From Bacteroidota bacterium (GTDB taxonomy: Bacteria; Bacteroidota; Bacteroidia; Bacteroidales; Tenuifilaceae), in NCBI GenBank assembly GCA_029560875.1, contig JAKQKB010000081.1, positions 1 to 64,000 of the forward strand: a DNA stretch of 64,000 nt, given 5' to 3'. The translations under genes and the position numbers were made by a program. Below, in pieces: positions 25,395-33,479 of the stretch. Position 1 is the first letter of the stretch; every line of letters starts with the position of its first letter. The notes beneath the pieces are model-generated. The model searched no databases and was not told the DNA's origin. It saw only the letters and a program-made list of their open reading frames with translations.

Positions 25395-26510
25395 ATGTTG
25401 AGAATTGCTTTTTTAATAACACTTTTAATTTTAACAAAAAATTTCTTTGGGAAAGAGTTATATAGAATTCCCTTTGAATTTAAAGGGGATAGAATATTTA
25501 TTAATGTTCAAGTTAACAAGACAAAGTGTAAATTCTTATTTGACACAGGTGCTTTCACAAGTTCAATTGATAGCATGTTAAATGTAAAAGAAAAATTTAA
25601 TATAAAACCAAGCAAGAACGTAATAAATGTTACTATAAACAATTTCACAACAAACAAATCTTTTGGCATTTTAGACCACAACAAATATGGTGGAGGCTTA
25701 TATGATGGAGTCATTGGAATTTCATTTTTTGCTGAGTATCTAGTTGAAATTAACTATGATGACAATGAATTGAGGTTATATTCTAAAGATGATGATATAA
25801 TTAATCGATTCCAAAAAATTCACACGATACATCATATGAATAACATGGTGATTTTTGGATTATTTTCAACGATGGGCACAATATATTTAAACGAAACGGA
25901 CTCTATTTCGGGTATTTTTTTAATAGATACTGGCAGTTCTCGTAATATCACAATTTTAGAAAAAAATGCTTCTTCACTTGAGACTGCTAATTTAAAACAT
26001 TTTAGCATAGAGTACTTTAATGCAAGTTATCACGGTTTTAATAAATCCCGGTACTATAAAATACCTAATATTAAATTTTTTAATCATTCGATTGACAGTG
26101 TAGTCATTGACTGTTCTTATGGTAAGAATGGAGATTTATCTATTTTTTGCGATGGAATAATTGGTGGTCAATTTTTAAAAAATTTCAATTTATTAATAGA
26201 TTATGAAAACAGTCTATTTTACATTAAAAGAAAAGAAAATAATAATCTATTCTGTAATAGATATATTAGCGATGGTATAGGGCTAAAATATCAAGATAAT
26301 AAAAGTGTTAACCCAATTATTTCCTCTTTAATAACTGGAAGTTGCCATAATGTCAAACTTGGCGATATAGTTTTAAGAATAAACGGGGAATCTCCAAATA
26401 GAGATTCAATCTTTAAAGGTAATTTTGAAATTGGAAAAGTTAATATATATACAATAAAAAGGAACAAAGAAATTTTTGAAATAAGCACTGAGGTGAGGAA
26501 CCTTTTATAA
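25395..26510 (+). CDS. Secreted two-domain aspartyl protease with PDZ-like C-terminus (cassette cargo)
   Basis: The 371-residue product begins with a hydrophobic signal segment (residues 1-19). Two retropepsin-like catalytic motifs are present, FLFDTG with D50 and FLIDTG with D178, each in a domain with a later hydrophobic-Gly motif (YDGVIGISFF, CDGIIGGQFL). This suggests a pepsin-like fold with one Asp per lobe, or two retropepsin units. Residues 290-371 resemble a PDZ domain (VKLGDIVLRINGESP). The gene is clearly more A/T-rich than its neighbours and is the only gene of the second cassette, so it was probably acquired. The substrate is unknown. Confidence 0.82.
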   Translation: MLRIAFLITLLILTKNFFGKELYRIPFEFKGDRIFINVQVNKTKCKFLFDTGAFTSSIDSMLNVKEKFNIKPSKNVINVTINNFTTNKSFGILDHNKYGGGLYDGVIGISFFAEYLVEINYDDNELRLYSKDDDIINRFQKIHTIHHMNNMVIFGLFSTMGTIYLNETDSISGIFLIDTGSSRNITILEKNASSLETANLKHFSIEYFNASYHGFNKSRYYKIPNIKFFNHSIDSVVIDCSYGKNGDLSIFCDGIIGGQFLKNFNLLIDYENSLFYIKRKENNNLFCNRYISDGIGLKYQDNKSVNPIISSLITGSCHNVKLGDIVLRINGESPNRDSIFKGNFEIGKVNIYTIKRNKEIFEISTEVRNLL

Positions 26511-26571
26511 GAAAACTTACATTAAAGAGCAAATTTATAATAGTTGACTAATAATGAATAAAATAACAAAA

Positions 26572-26705
26572 CGCCAACACGCGGTTACATCTACTGGGGC
26601 TGATGATGCAAAAACGAAAGTTTTTAGTAATTTAGTATTGCTATAACGTGGGATGAAGCCGCTGGCTTCTAACTCTCTAACAGCCCACCCCCCCGGCTGT
26701 TCCCA
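26572..26705 (+). repeat. attC-like recombination site 2 (134 bp)
   Basis: It aligns with site 1 at a constant offset of 1395 bp without gaps. The central part, from ACTGGGGCTGATGATGCA to the CAGCCCA box, is nearly identical. The outer boxes differ (CGCCAAC and GTTCCCA), as expected for sites of different cassettes. The outer arms pair less well than in site 1, so this site may fold or recombine less efficiently. Confidence 0.65.
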
Positions 26706-26721
26706 ATAAAAACTATAAAAA

Positions 26722-26943
26722 ATGAAGAAATTTTTCCTTGTTTTATTTTTGTGCGGAATTACACTTTTATCCTGCAAACCCGAAAAGGACAGATTAAAAG
26801 AAGAAAATTCCCGACTATGGGAGGAATACAGAAAGAAAGAGGAAGAAATTATCAGGCTTGAAAAGCGACTGGACAGCTTAAATAACGTGGATGAAGTTTT
26901 AATGAAAGAGTTCCTGAATAAACAGGGTTCATTAAAAAAATAA
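26722..26943 (+). CDS. Small coiled-coil lipoprotein
   Basis: The 73-residue product has a lipoprotein signal with lipobox LLSC (Cys at residue 18), then a charged coiled-coil (residues 24-60, rich in Glu, Lys and Arg). No family is recognised. It starts 17 bp after the second attC-like site. It could be cargo of a third cassette that begins GTTCCCAA, but no complementary TTGGGAAC or third repeat is found downstream, so it is more likely chromosomal. Confidence 0.7.
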   Translation: MKKFFLVLFLCGITLLSCKPEKDRLKEENSRLWEEYRKKEEEIIRLEKRLDSLNNVDEVLMKEFLNKQGSLKK

Positions 26944-27178
26944 CACCTACCACCTCCAACCCTATTTACAGACAAAAAAATATTACTACTTTAGTTTCAG
27001 CATCACAGATGTTGGCTACTGGGATTTAATTTTTAAACCCAATAAACCACTAACCGCTATGCTTTAGCTATAGTTACATTTTACAAAATGTTTGACAATA
27101 AATACCCACAAAAACGCTACATTCCATAACCCAAAAAATCATAGCATTAAGGCTAAAGAACAATTAAATAAAATACCA

Positions 27179-27748
27179 ATGAAAAAGCATTTACTAATAG
27201 GATTGATTTTTTTGAATATAATTTTATCGTGTACAAGTCGTAAAGATGTAAATTCCAGAGATTATGCCATAATTACACCTGTAAAAGAAGTAAGTGAATT
27301 TTACGAAATTCCTTTAGACACATCGGGTACAAAGGAAAAAACAGAGGTTGTAAAATATATTGATGGGTCGGCGGAACTATCTTACACATACGACTTTATT
27401 GAAACCGAAGAATTTGTGCCCCTATTCTACACAATTAAAGTTGAAAAGGAGAGATCGGTTAAAGATGCAATGGAGGTTTTCCTTTTAACAAAAACTACTT
27501 TTAAAGCAACAAATGCTGCTGTAGGATTAACGCTGAATGAGGTTGAAGAAATTGCATTACCAGGAGAGCAAACCTACTATGCCATAAGGCTTAAAAACAA
27601 CGAACCCAATGGCATTATCCTTATCATCAGGAAAAATAGTACCGTTTACTCTCTGATAACATCGGGCTTATACTCCAGCGACCATAGCCTAGTGACAGAT
27701 TTAGTTTTACCAAAACTGGATAATCTGGAGTCTATAGTAATTAGGTAA
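27179..27748 (+). CDS. Putative lipoprotein of unknown function
   Basis: From the ATG at 27179 the 189-residue product begins MKKHLLIGLIFLNIILSC, a clear lipoprotein signal with lipobox ILSC. The mature domain is beta-rich with no recognised motif. The open frame continues 87 bp upstream to an ACT-side start, but the lipobox fixes the start here. The 235 bp before it hold no gene. It lies 15 bp before the DUF2200 gene, so the two may share a transcript. Confidence 0.72.
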   Translation: MKKHLLIGLIFLNIILSCTSRKDVNSRDYAIITPVKEVSEFYEIPLDTSGTKEKTEVVKYIDGSAELSYTYDFIETEEFVPLFYTIKVEKERSVKDAMEVFLLTKTTFKATNAAVGLTLNEVEEIALPGEQTYYAIRLKNNEPNGIILIIRKNSTVYSLITSGLYSSDHSLVTDLVLPKLDNLESIVIR

Positions 27749-27763
27749 CTTAATTTCAACAAA

Positions 27764-28114
27764 ATGAGCAATACAAGAGTATTTAAAATGCCATTTGCAA
27801 CTGTATACCCGTTGTACATACAAAAAGCCGAAAAGAAAGGCCGTACAAAGGCCGAGGTGGATACTGTTATTTATTGGCTTACGGGATACAACGAGCAAAC
27901 TTTGCAGCAGCAAATAAACAACAAGGTGGATTTTGAAACTTTTTTTGCCCAAGCACCACAAATTAACCCGAATGCAGCCAAAATTACCGGTGTAGTTTGC
28001 GGTTGCCGGGTTGAAGAGGTTGAGGACGAACTTATGCGTAAAATTCGCTACCTCGATAAACTGGTAGACGAACTGGCTAAGGGAAAAGCAATGGATAAGA
28101 TTTTAAGGGCGTAA
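27764..28114 (+). CDS. DUF2200 family protein
   Basis: The 116-residue product matches the DUF2200 pattern: [23 protein letters not shown] split at residues 6-28, VIYWLTGY, and [18 protein letters not shown] near residue 75. Family members are small cytosolic proteins of unknown function found in many Bacteria. The ATG start and length agree with the family. Confidence 0.85.
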   Translation: MSNTRVFKMPFATVYPLYIQKAEKKGRTKAEVDTVIYWLTGYNEQTLQQQINNKVDFETFFAQAPQINPNAAKITGVVCGCRVEEVEDELMRKIRYLDKLVDELAKGKAMDKILRA

Positions 28115-28161
28115 TCGCATGGGAATTAGTGCATAAAGGGGCTTTTCTTTCTAGTTAACAA

Positions 28162-29265
28162 CTACTCAAAATAGTGCAAGTACTCGTTCATTCCATAATT
28201 GGCACATATCCCCCTAAATTCATTTAAAAGGTCGTCGCCAAATGGGATACCTTTATCTTTCCTGTACATCCATGTATCGTACTCCTTTTCCCCTGCAGTA
28301 TAGATTCTATCCTGCCCAGGCATTTTCTTTGATGCTCTTAGCTGTCGCAAAATATCGCCAGTGGTCTTTTTAAAATCATCGGGTTCAACAAAAGCATTTA
28401 TATCGATAGCAATAAAGAAGTGGCCAAGGTTATACGGAACTTTCTTGCCATCCTGAAAACCCAGAAGCATCTTCATGTAATTTCCTTGCTGAAGAGCCGA
28501 TGAGAGTATTTCAACAACAGTTGCATAACCATAACCCTTATATCCTCCCAACTCCTCGCCAATACCACCAAGAGGAGTAAGCGCTGCTCGGCCAGCAATA
28601 AAATCGTCGAGGGTAGCAACTGAATCAGTTTTGCTTTCCCCTTTATCGTCAATAACCCATCCTTTGGACATCTCTTTACCTTCGCGGGCATAAAGTTCAA
28701 CCTTTCCCCGCTGAGTTATGGATGTGGCACAATCGAGTAAAAATGGAAAAGCCTCGTCAGTTGGTATTCCAAAGGTAAGCGGGTTTGTACCAAGCATCCC
28801 CTCAACACCAAAAGTCGGAGCAATAGACGGGCGGGCATTGGTTCCGGTAATGCCAATCATATTCTCCTTAACAGCCATTAATGAGTAGTAGCCAGCAAAT
28901 CCATAGTGGCTCGAATTGCGCACAACTACCATTCCCATTCCAAACTGCTTGGCTTTATCAACAGCCATTTTCATGGCACTGGTAGATATAACGTGCCCCA
29001 TACCGTTCTGCCCATCAATAACAGCAGTTGTTGGACCTTCACGAACAACCTTGAAGTTTGTAACAGAGTTAAGAATGCCGTCCTTGATACGGTCGAGATA
29101 AATTGGTTTTAAACGATTAACACCATGTGAATCGATTCCAAACTTATCGGCTTGAATCAGAACATCGGTAATAATTTTGGCATCGGCAATGGGAACACCC
29201 GATTTTTCCAGAACTTTCACCATAAACTCTTCCATCACTTGAAATGGAATGAACTTTTGTGTCAT
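28162..29265 (-). CDS. Ldh-family NAD(P)-dependent oxidoreductase (malate/sulfolactate dehydrogenase type)
   Basis: The 367-residue enzyme belongs to the type-2 malate/L-lactate dehydrogenase family, which differs in fold from classical LDH. Hallmarks are SHGVNRL near the N-terminus, VVVRNSSHYGFAGYYSLMA with the catalytic His, GTNPLTFGIPT, DCATS and the GYKGYGYATVVEIL segment. Members reduce or oxidise 2-hydroxyacids, including malate, sulfolactate and ureidoglycolate; the sequence does not fix the substrate here. It is a single gene convergent with DUF2200. Confidence 0.9.
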   Translation of the reverse strand: MTQKFIPFQVMEEFMVKVLEKSGVPIADAKIITDVLIQADKFGIDSHGVNRLKPIYLDRIKDGILNSVTNFKVVREGPTTAVIDGQNGMGHVISTSAMKMAVDKAKQFGMGMVVVRNSSHYGFAGYYSLMAVKENMIGITGTNARPSIAPTFGVEGMLGTNPLTFGIPTDEAFPFLLDCATSITQRGKVELYAREGKEMSKGWVIDDKGESKTDSVATLDDFIAGRAALTPLGGIGEELGGYKGYGYATVVEILSSALQQGNYMKMLLGFQDGKKVPYNLGHFFIAIDINAFVEPDDFKKTTGDILRQLRASKKMPGQDRIYTAGEKEYDTWMYRKDKGIPFGDDLLNEFRGICANYGMNEYLHYFE

Positions 29266-29395
29266 AGCAAGGAGAATTTTTTTAAAGAAAAGGAAAATTT
29301 ACGGAAATAAAAAGATGCACAGTTTATCCCTGATTTTATCCCCCAAGTCATTTATACTATAAAATTAGCATCGGATTAGCCCCGTAAAACAGAAA

Positions 29396-29417
29396 AGCCT
29401 CTGATTTCTCAGAGGCT
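29396..29417 (-). terminator. Terminator of the tRNA-Gly/tRNA-Leu unit
   Basis: Perfect stem AGCCTCTGA / TCAGAGGCT with a short loop, ending in TTTT on the minus strand, 6 nt after tRNA-Leu. Confidence 0.85.
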
Positions 29418-29422
29418 CTCCG

Positions 29423-29507
29423 TACCCGGGGCGGGACTTGAACCCGCACAGCCGCAATGGCCACAGGATTTTAAGTCCTGCGTGTCTACCAGTTCCACCA
29501 CCCGGGC
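29423..29507 (-). tRNA. tRNA-Leu (anticodon TAA)
   Basis: 85 nt with a long variable arm, as expected for leucine. The anticodon loop is CTTAAAA, the T arm contains GGTTCAAGTCC, and the acceptor GCCCGGG pairs with CCCGGGT with one G-T pair at the end. CCA is not encoded. Confidence 0.96.
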
Positions 29508-29567
29508 GTTTGCTGTTTTAAAACTTTAAAAGTTCAAAGCAGTTACTTTGAACTTTCGAAGAACTTG

Positions 29568-29640
29568 AGCGGAAGACGAGACTCGAACTCGCGACCCTAA
29601 CCTTGGCAAGGTTATGCTCTACCAACTGAGCTACTTCCGC
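29568..29640 (-). tRNA. tRNA-Gly (anticodon GCC)
   Basis: 73 nt, all arms fold: acceptor GCGGAAG/CTTCCGC, anticodon loop TTGCCAA, T arm GCGAG/CTCGT. It lies 60 bp upstream of tRNA-Leu on the same strand and is probably cotranscribed with it. Confidence 0.96.
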
Positions 29641-29656
29641 ATCATTTAATTTTACC

Positions 29657-29722
29657 TCATCAAACTCGCGACTCTTATCCGTCGGCTGACGGATTATGCT
29701 CTACCAACTGAGCTACTTCCGC
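29657..29722 (-). pseudogene. tRNA-Gly pseudogene (3' truncated, altered anticodon arm)
   Basis: The first 29 nt are identical to the intact tRNA-Gly just downstream. The anticodon arm is replaced by a self-complementary ATCCGTC-AGCC-GACGGAT, and the T arm starts correctly (GTCGCGAG) but has no closing strand. The 3' acceptor strand is missing. It cannot form a normal tRNA and looks like a degenerate tandem duplicate. Confidence 0.7.
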
Positions 29723-29848
29723 GTTTTGTTTTGGTGATGCAAAAATATACCATTTCTGAATATCTGCAAAAAAAAATGATATTTTTTTTGATTTTCTTTC
29801 GCCACAATCCAGTAAAATCAGATTATCAGGCATATAAATAGTCTAATT

Positions 29849-31159
29849 TTACCTTTTTTCTGTCAAACTATTTAATATTTCGCTTAACTGTCCTGTAAGT
29901 TTTCTGCGCGAATAGGATGAAATATCGGCATCAACAATCGTAAAGTTCGACTCTTTATAACCTTTGTAATACAAAAGAATCTGATTAGCCATACCATCCG
30001 CATCGTTATAGTCGAACATTCTACCTGCTCCAACTTTGTTAAGCATTATGGACAAATCGCCATCTACAGGGCCAACTGCAACAATGGGTTTACGTGCAGC
30101 CAAGTACTCAAATATTTTGCCCGTTATTATTCCCTTTGCACTTGGCGATGTGCTAAGCACTAAAAGAAGAATATGTGAGTTTCGTTGAATTTCCAGTGCT
30201 TCGTGATGAGGAATGTACTCCTGCAAAATCAGGTTATCCATTAAACCTTCACTATCAATTGAATTGAGCACATTCGTATCAACCTGACCTGCTAGGTGTA
30301 TTCTTAAGTCGTTCTTAAAGGAAATGTCCTGCGAACACAACTTAGATAATGCAGACCACAAAGCAACCGGATTACTCGATGGACTAATGGTTCCAACGTG
30401 CGATAGAGTAAATTTCTCTGAAAAATTAATAATATCAGATAAATCAGCATCATCGAAACCGTTAGTAATAACCTCTATGCGCCTTGGGTTCAAAGGCAAA
30501 AACTCGCGCTTCATTTGCTCCGATACAACAATAACTGAATCGGCAGTACTTACTACCTTTTTCTCGAGATTCTGATTTATGCGATGTGCAATTCTTCCAA
30601 GCTTAAGTTCGTTGTAGAAATAAATCTTAGTCCAAGGATCACGAAAATCCGCAACCCAAGGAAGGCCTGTTTTTGCACTTAGTTTCCTACCGATAAGATG
30701 CATAGATTGGGGTGGGCCTGTTGTAATAATAACATCCACAGGATTTTCGGATATATATTTAGCCAACAGTTTAACCGAAGGTCGTACCCAAAACCTTCTT
30801 GCATCGGGTATTAAAAGATTTCCACGAAGCCAAACAAGTAAACTGTGAATCAATCCTTTCTTTTTACCCTGCAAGGCAAATCCGATTCCCATTTTCTTGC
30901 CTCTACTGCCAGTTAAAAACTTATAAATACTGTAGGGCTCCCATATTGTTGACTTAATAACCGTAATTCCTTCGGGAATATCAGCAAATAGAGATTTGTC
31001 ATCGAAATGCGACTCCGGGTTCTCTGGAGTATAAACAACTGGCTCCCAGCCATAATCACGTAAGTATTTAACAAATTTCAACCAACGCTGTACTCCCACT
31101 CCACCTGATGGGGGCCAATAGTATGCTATAATTAATGCTCGTTTACTACCCTTTGTCAT
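29849..31159 (-). CDS. Glycosyltransferase (GT4-like, GT-B fold)
   Basis: The product is 436 residues from the ATG at 31159 (an ATG at 31168 would add three). It starts with RALIIAYYWPPSGGVGVQRW, the acceptor-binding Gly-rich loop of group 1 glycosyltransferases. The C-terminal half has the donor-sugar domain with a GKIFEYLAARKPIVAVGP motif that supplies the Glu of the E-x7-E type site. Such enzymes build surface polysaccharides or glycosylate proteins. It stands alone, so its pathway is unknown. Confidence 0.88.
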   Translation of the reverse strand: MTKGSKRALIIAYYWPPSGGVGVQRWLKFVKYLRDYGWEPVVYTPENPESHFDDKSLFADIPEGITVIKSTIWEPYSIYKFLTGSRGKKMGIGFALQGKKKGLIHSLLVWLRGNLLIPDARRFWVRPSVKLLAKYISENPVDVIITTGPPQSMHLIGRKLSAKTGLPWVADFRDPWTKIYFYNELKLGRIAHRINQNLEKKVVSTADSVIVVSEQMKREFLPLNPRRIEVITNGFDDADLSDIINFSEKFTLSHVGTISPSSNPVALWSALSKLCSQDISFKNDLRIHLAGQVDTNVLNSIDSEGLMDNLILQEYIPHHEALEIQRNSHILLLVLSTSPSAKGIITGKIFEYLAARKPIVAVGPVDGDLSIMLNKVGAGRMFDYNDADGMANQILLYYKGYKESNFTIVDADISSYSRRKLTGQLSEILNSLTEKR

Positions 31160-31243
31160 GAAATACATTTTAAGTAGTCAAAGATAATTACTTTGGATTT
31201 GATTGTAGTAATTAGTTTTAACCATGAGGATGAAAAATAAAAT

Positions 31244-31265
31244 GCCCCACCATAAAGAGTGGGGC
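31244..31265 (-). terminator. Terminator of the acyl-CoA carboxylase operon
   Basis: Stem GCCCCAC / GTGGGGC followed by ATTTT on the minus strand, 18 nt after the carboxyltransferase stop codon. Confidence 0.85.
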
Positions 31266-31282
31266 TATTTGCATTTTCAACT

Positions 31283-32824
31283 TTACAATACTATATTTCC
31301 GTGCTTGCGTGGTGGGTTTAGCAAACTCTTGCTACGCGTCATCTCCAATGCTTGAATTATTTTATATCGGGTTTGACGCGGGTAAATAACCTCATCAACA
31401 TAGCCCAGCTCTGCAGCTCTGTATGGGTTCGCAAATTTCTCACGGTACTCATCTGTCAATTCCTGACGGCTTTCTTCGTCATTTATTTTACTTCGATAAA
31501 CAATGTTAACCGCACCCTCAGGACCCATAACTGCAATTTCGGCCATTGGGTAAGCAAAATTTACATCGGCTCCAACCTGCTTGCTGGACATTACACAGTA
31601 TGCACCACCGTATGCTTTACGGGTGATTAAGGCGATTTTTGGCACTGTGGCCTCCGAATAAGCGTATAGCAACTTTGCGCCATGCTTAATAATTCCATTT
31701 GATTCCTGATTTACGCCGGGGAGGAATCCAGGAACATCGACAAACGTAACTAATGGAATATTGAAAGCATCGCAGAAACGGATAAAACGTGCTGCCTTAA
31801 CCGATGCATCAATATCCAATACACCGGCAAGGTGTGCGGGTTGATTAGCCACAATACCCACGCTATGCCCTGCCATTCGAGCAAAGCCAATCACAATGTT
31901 TTTTGCATACATTGGTTGAACTTCAAGGAAGTTCTTGTCGTCGACTACGGTTGTAATCAAATCTTTTATATCGTAGGGTCTGTTGGGGTCTGCAGGAATT
32001 AGTGTTTGCAGCGATTCGTCCTCACGATTAATATCATCGGTTGTAGGTACAACTGGAGGCTCCTCCATGTTGTTTACAGGTAGGAAACTCATCAACTCGC
32101 GGATAAGCATCAGCGCTTGCTCATCGTTCTCGGCAATAAAATGTGCTACACCACTCTTGGCATTATGCGTAACTGCTCCTCCAAGCTCATCCTTGGTTAC
32201 CTCCTCGTGGGTTACAGCCTTGATTACATCGGGGCCAGTAACAAACATATAGCTGGAATCCTTTACCATTACAATAAAATCGGTGAGTGCAGGTGAGTAA
32301 ACTGCACCACCAGCGCAAGGTCCCATAATGCAGGTGATTTGAGGGATTACACCTGAACTTTTAACGTTGTTATGAAAAATCTCGGCGTAACCGGCCAAAC
32401 TCTGAACGCCTTCCTGAATACGGGCTCCACCAGAATCGTTAAGCCCAAGAATAGGCGCACCCATCTTTATAGCTAATTGCTGTAACTTGATTATTTTATC
32501 AGCATTGGCACGACTAAGAGTTCCGCCAAACACTGTAAAGTCATAAGCATAAACGTAAACTAAACGGCCATCAATCTTGCCATAACCCGTAACAACTCCA
32601 TCGCCAGCTACTTTATTGTCGGCCATTCCAAAGTCGGTGTTACGATGAGTTACAAACTTGTCGAACTCGTTAAATGTTCCGGGATCGAGCAATTCCACAA
32701 TACGCTCACGGGCGGTTTTCTTGCCCGACTCGTGCTGCTTTGCTACTCTATCGGCACCGCCTGCTTCCTCGGCTATTTTATTTCTTCGTTCTAATTCTTG
32801 GTATAGTTCGTCTAAGGTTTTCAT
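31283..32824 (-). CDS. Acyl-CoA carboxylase, carboxyltransferase (beta) subunit
   Basis: This 513-residue protein has the fused two-lobed carboxyltransferase fold (PccB/MmdA type), with GLNDSGGARIQEGVQSLAGY forming the first oxyanion region and GPCAGGAVYSPALTDF close behind, and PGFLPGVNQE plus KAYGGAYCVMSSK in the second lobe. It transfers CO2 from carboxybiotin to an acyl-CoA, most likely propionyl-CoA to make methylmalonyl-CoA. No membrane decarboxylase subunits lie nearby, which argues against a sodium-pumping methylmalonyl-CoA decarboxylase. It is the last gene of a three-gene operon. Confidence 0.93.
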   Translation of the reverse strand: MKTLDELYQELERRNKIAEEAGGADRVAKQHESGKKTARERIVELLDPGTFNEFDKFVTHRNTDFGMADNKVAGDGVVTGYGKIDGRLVYVYAYDFTVFGGTLSRANADKIIKLQQLAIKMGAPILGLNDSGGARIQEGVQSLAGYAEIFHNNVKSSGVIPQITCIMGPCAGGAVYSPALTDFIVMVKDSSYMFVTGPDVIKAVTHEEVTKDELGGAVTHNAKSGVAHFIAENDEQALMLIRELMSFLPVNNMEEPPVVPTTDDINREDESLQTLIPADPNRPYDIKDLITTVVDDKNFLEVQPMYAKNIVIGFARMAGHSVGIVANQPAHLAGVLDIDASVKAARFIRFCDAFNIPLVTFVDVPGFLPGVNQESNGIIKHGAKLLYAYSEATVPKIALITRKAYGGAYCVMSSKQVGADVNFAYPMAEIAVMGPEGAVNIVYRSKINDEESRQELTDEYREKFANPYRAAELGYVDEVIYPRQTRYKIIQALEMTRSKSLLNPPRKHGNIVL

Positions 32825-32936
32825 TGGTTATTAGATTTTTGAAATCAAAAAAGTAAACTCGCACATAACCTATCATTCAAAACGTATATAGATTTTTCGC
32901 TACGCTCAAAATGACATTAATGAATAAGTCGAATAC

Positions 32937-33446
32937 TTATTCAATCTCAATTAAAGGTTGATTCGCATTGATATTATCGCCCTCGGCAACATGAATTTTC
33001 TTAATCACCCCGTCAATCGGCGATTTATACTCACTCTCCATTTTCATTGCGGAAATTGTAATTACAGTTGCACCTTTCGCAACGGGTTCACCCTCGGTAA
33101 CAGGGATTTTTACAACCCTACCGGGCATTGGTGTTGAAATAATTTTATCGGCTGAGTGGTCGTCGGCCGATTTGCGACTCATCATATAACGGCTCTGGGC
33201 ATCAATAATCTCCACTTCGTGTGAATTCACGTATGAATTCACAAAGTAGTTTTTTGGGCCATCGCCCGGAATAATCTCGATATTAAATGAACGCCCATTG
33301 TGCAGAATGGAGTAAACGCCATTTTCAACCATAGCAATGTCAATATCATATTGTTGACCATCTACTTCAATGGTAGCGTATTGTCCATCACGTTTTATTA
33401 GCTTAACACTGGCAAGTCTATCGCCAATCCTTACTTCATATCCCAT
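32937..33446 (-). CDS. Biotin carboxyl carrier protein of the acyl-CoA carboxylase
   Basis: The 169-residue carrier has a C-terminal biotinyl domain with the acceptor lysine in SAMKMESEYKSP near residue 136. The N-terminal half is a small beta-rich region that links to the partner subunits. It lies between the biotin carboxylase and carboxyltransferase genes. The 112-bp gap after it contains a short A/T-rich repeat-like stretch (near 32890) but no terminator. Confidence 0.92.
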   Translation of the reverse strand: MGYEVRIGDRLASVKLIKRDGQYATIEVDGQQYDIDIAMVENGVYSILHNGRSFNIEIIPGDGPKNYFVNSYVNSHEVEIIDAQSRYMMSRKSADDHSADKIISTPMPGRVVKIPVTEGEPVAKGATVITISAMKMESEYKSPIDGVIKKIHVAEGDNINANQPLIEIE

Positions 33447-33479
33447 AATCTTCGGTATTTAGGCTATAGTTCCTGTCGT

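Larger units (their letters stand above)
24416..26705 (+). mobile_element. Pair of integron-like gene cassettes without an integrase
   Basis: Two units follow each other. Unit 1 begins with GTTGTATGCA (24416-24425) and its 3' repeat begins with the exact complement TGCATACAAC (25174-25183). Unit 2 begins with GTTGGCGTT (25304-25312) and its 3' repeat begins with the exact complement AACGCCAAC (26570-26578). This self-complementarity between the start of a cassette and the R'' end of its own attC is the signature of integron cassettes, where recombination occurs at G^TT. Both 3' repeats are 134 bp with no indel between them, and all genes run in the same direction. A cluster of attC sites without integrase (CALIN) is the best reading; two nested transposable elements with terminal inverted repeats is an alternative. 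Confidence 0.7.

Noticed and set aside
24416-26705. CRISPR array or classical insertion sequence
   Set aside because: There are only two long repeats, each with a different gene between them, and no transposase or repeat-spacer pattern. Cassettes fit better.
26535-26975. 146-residue open frame on the minus strand across the second attC-like repeat
   Set aside because: It overlaps the repeat and the opposite-strand lipoprotein gene, is very Ser/Phe-rich, and has no family features. It is a shadow of other features.
32870-32930. Short tcgctacgctc-type stretch between the carboxylase genes, considered as a repeat or operator
   Set aside because: Only one clear copy is in the window, with no strong inverted arms, so it cannot be supported.
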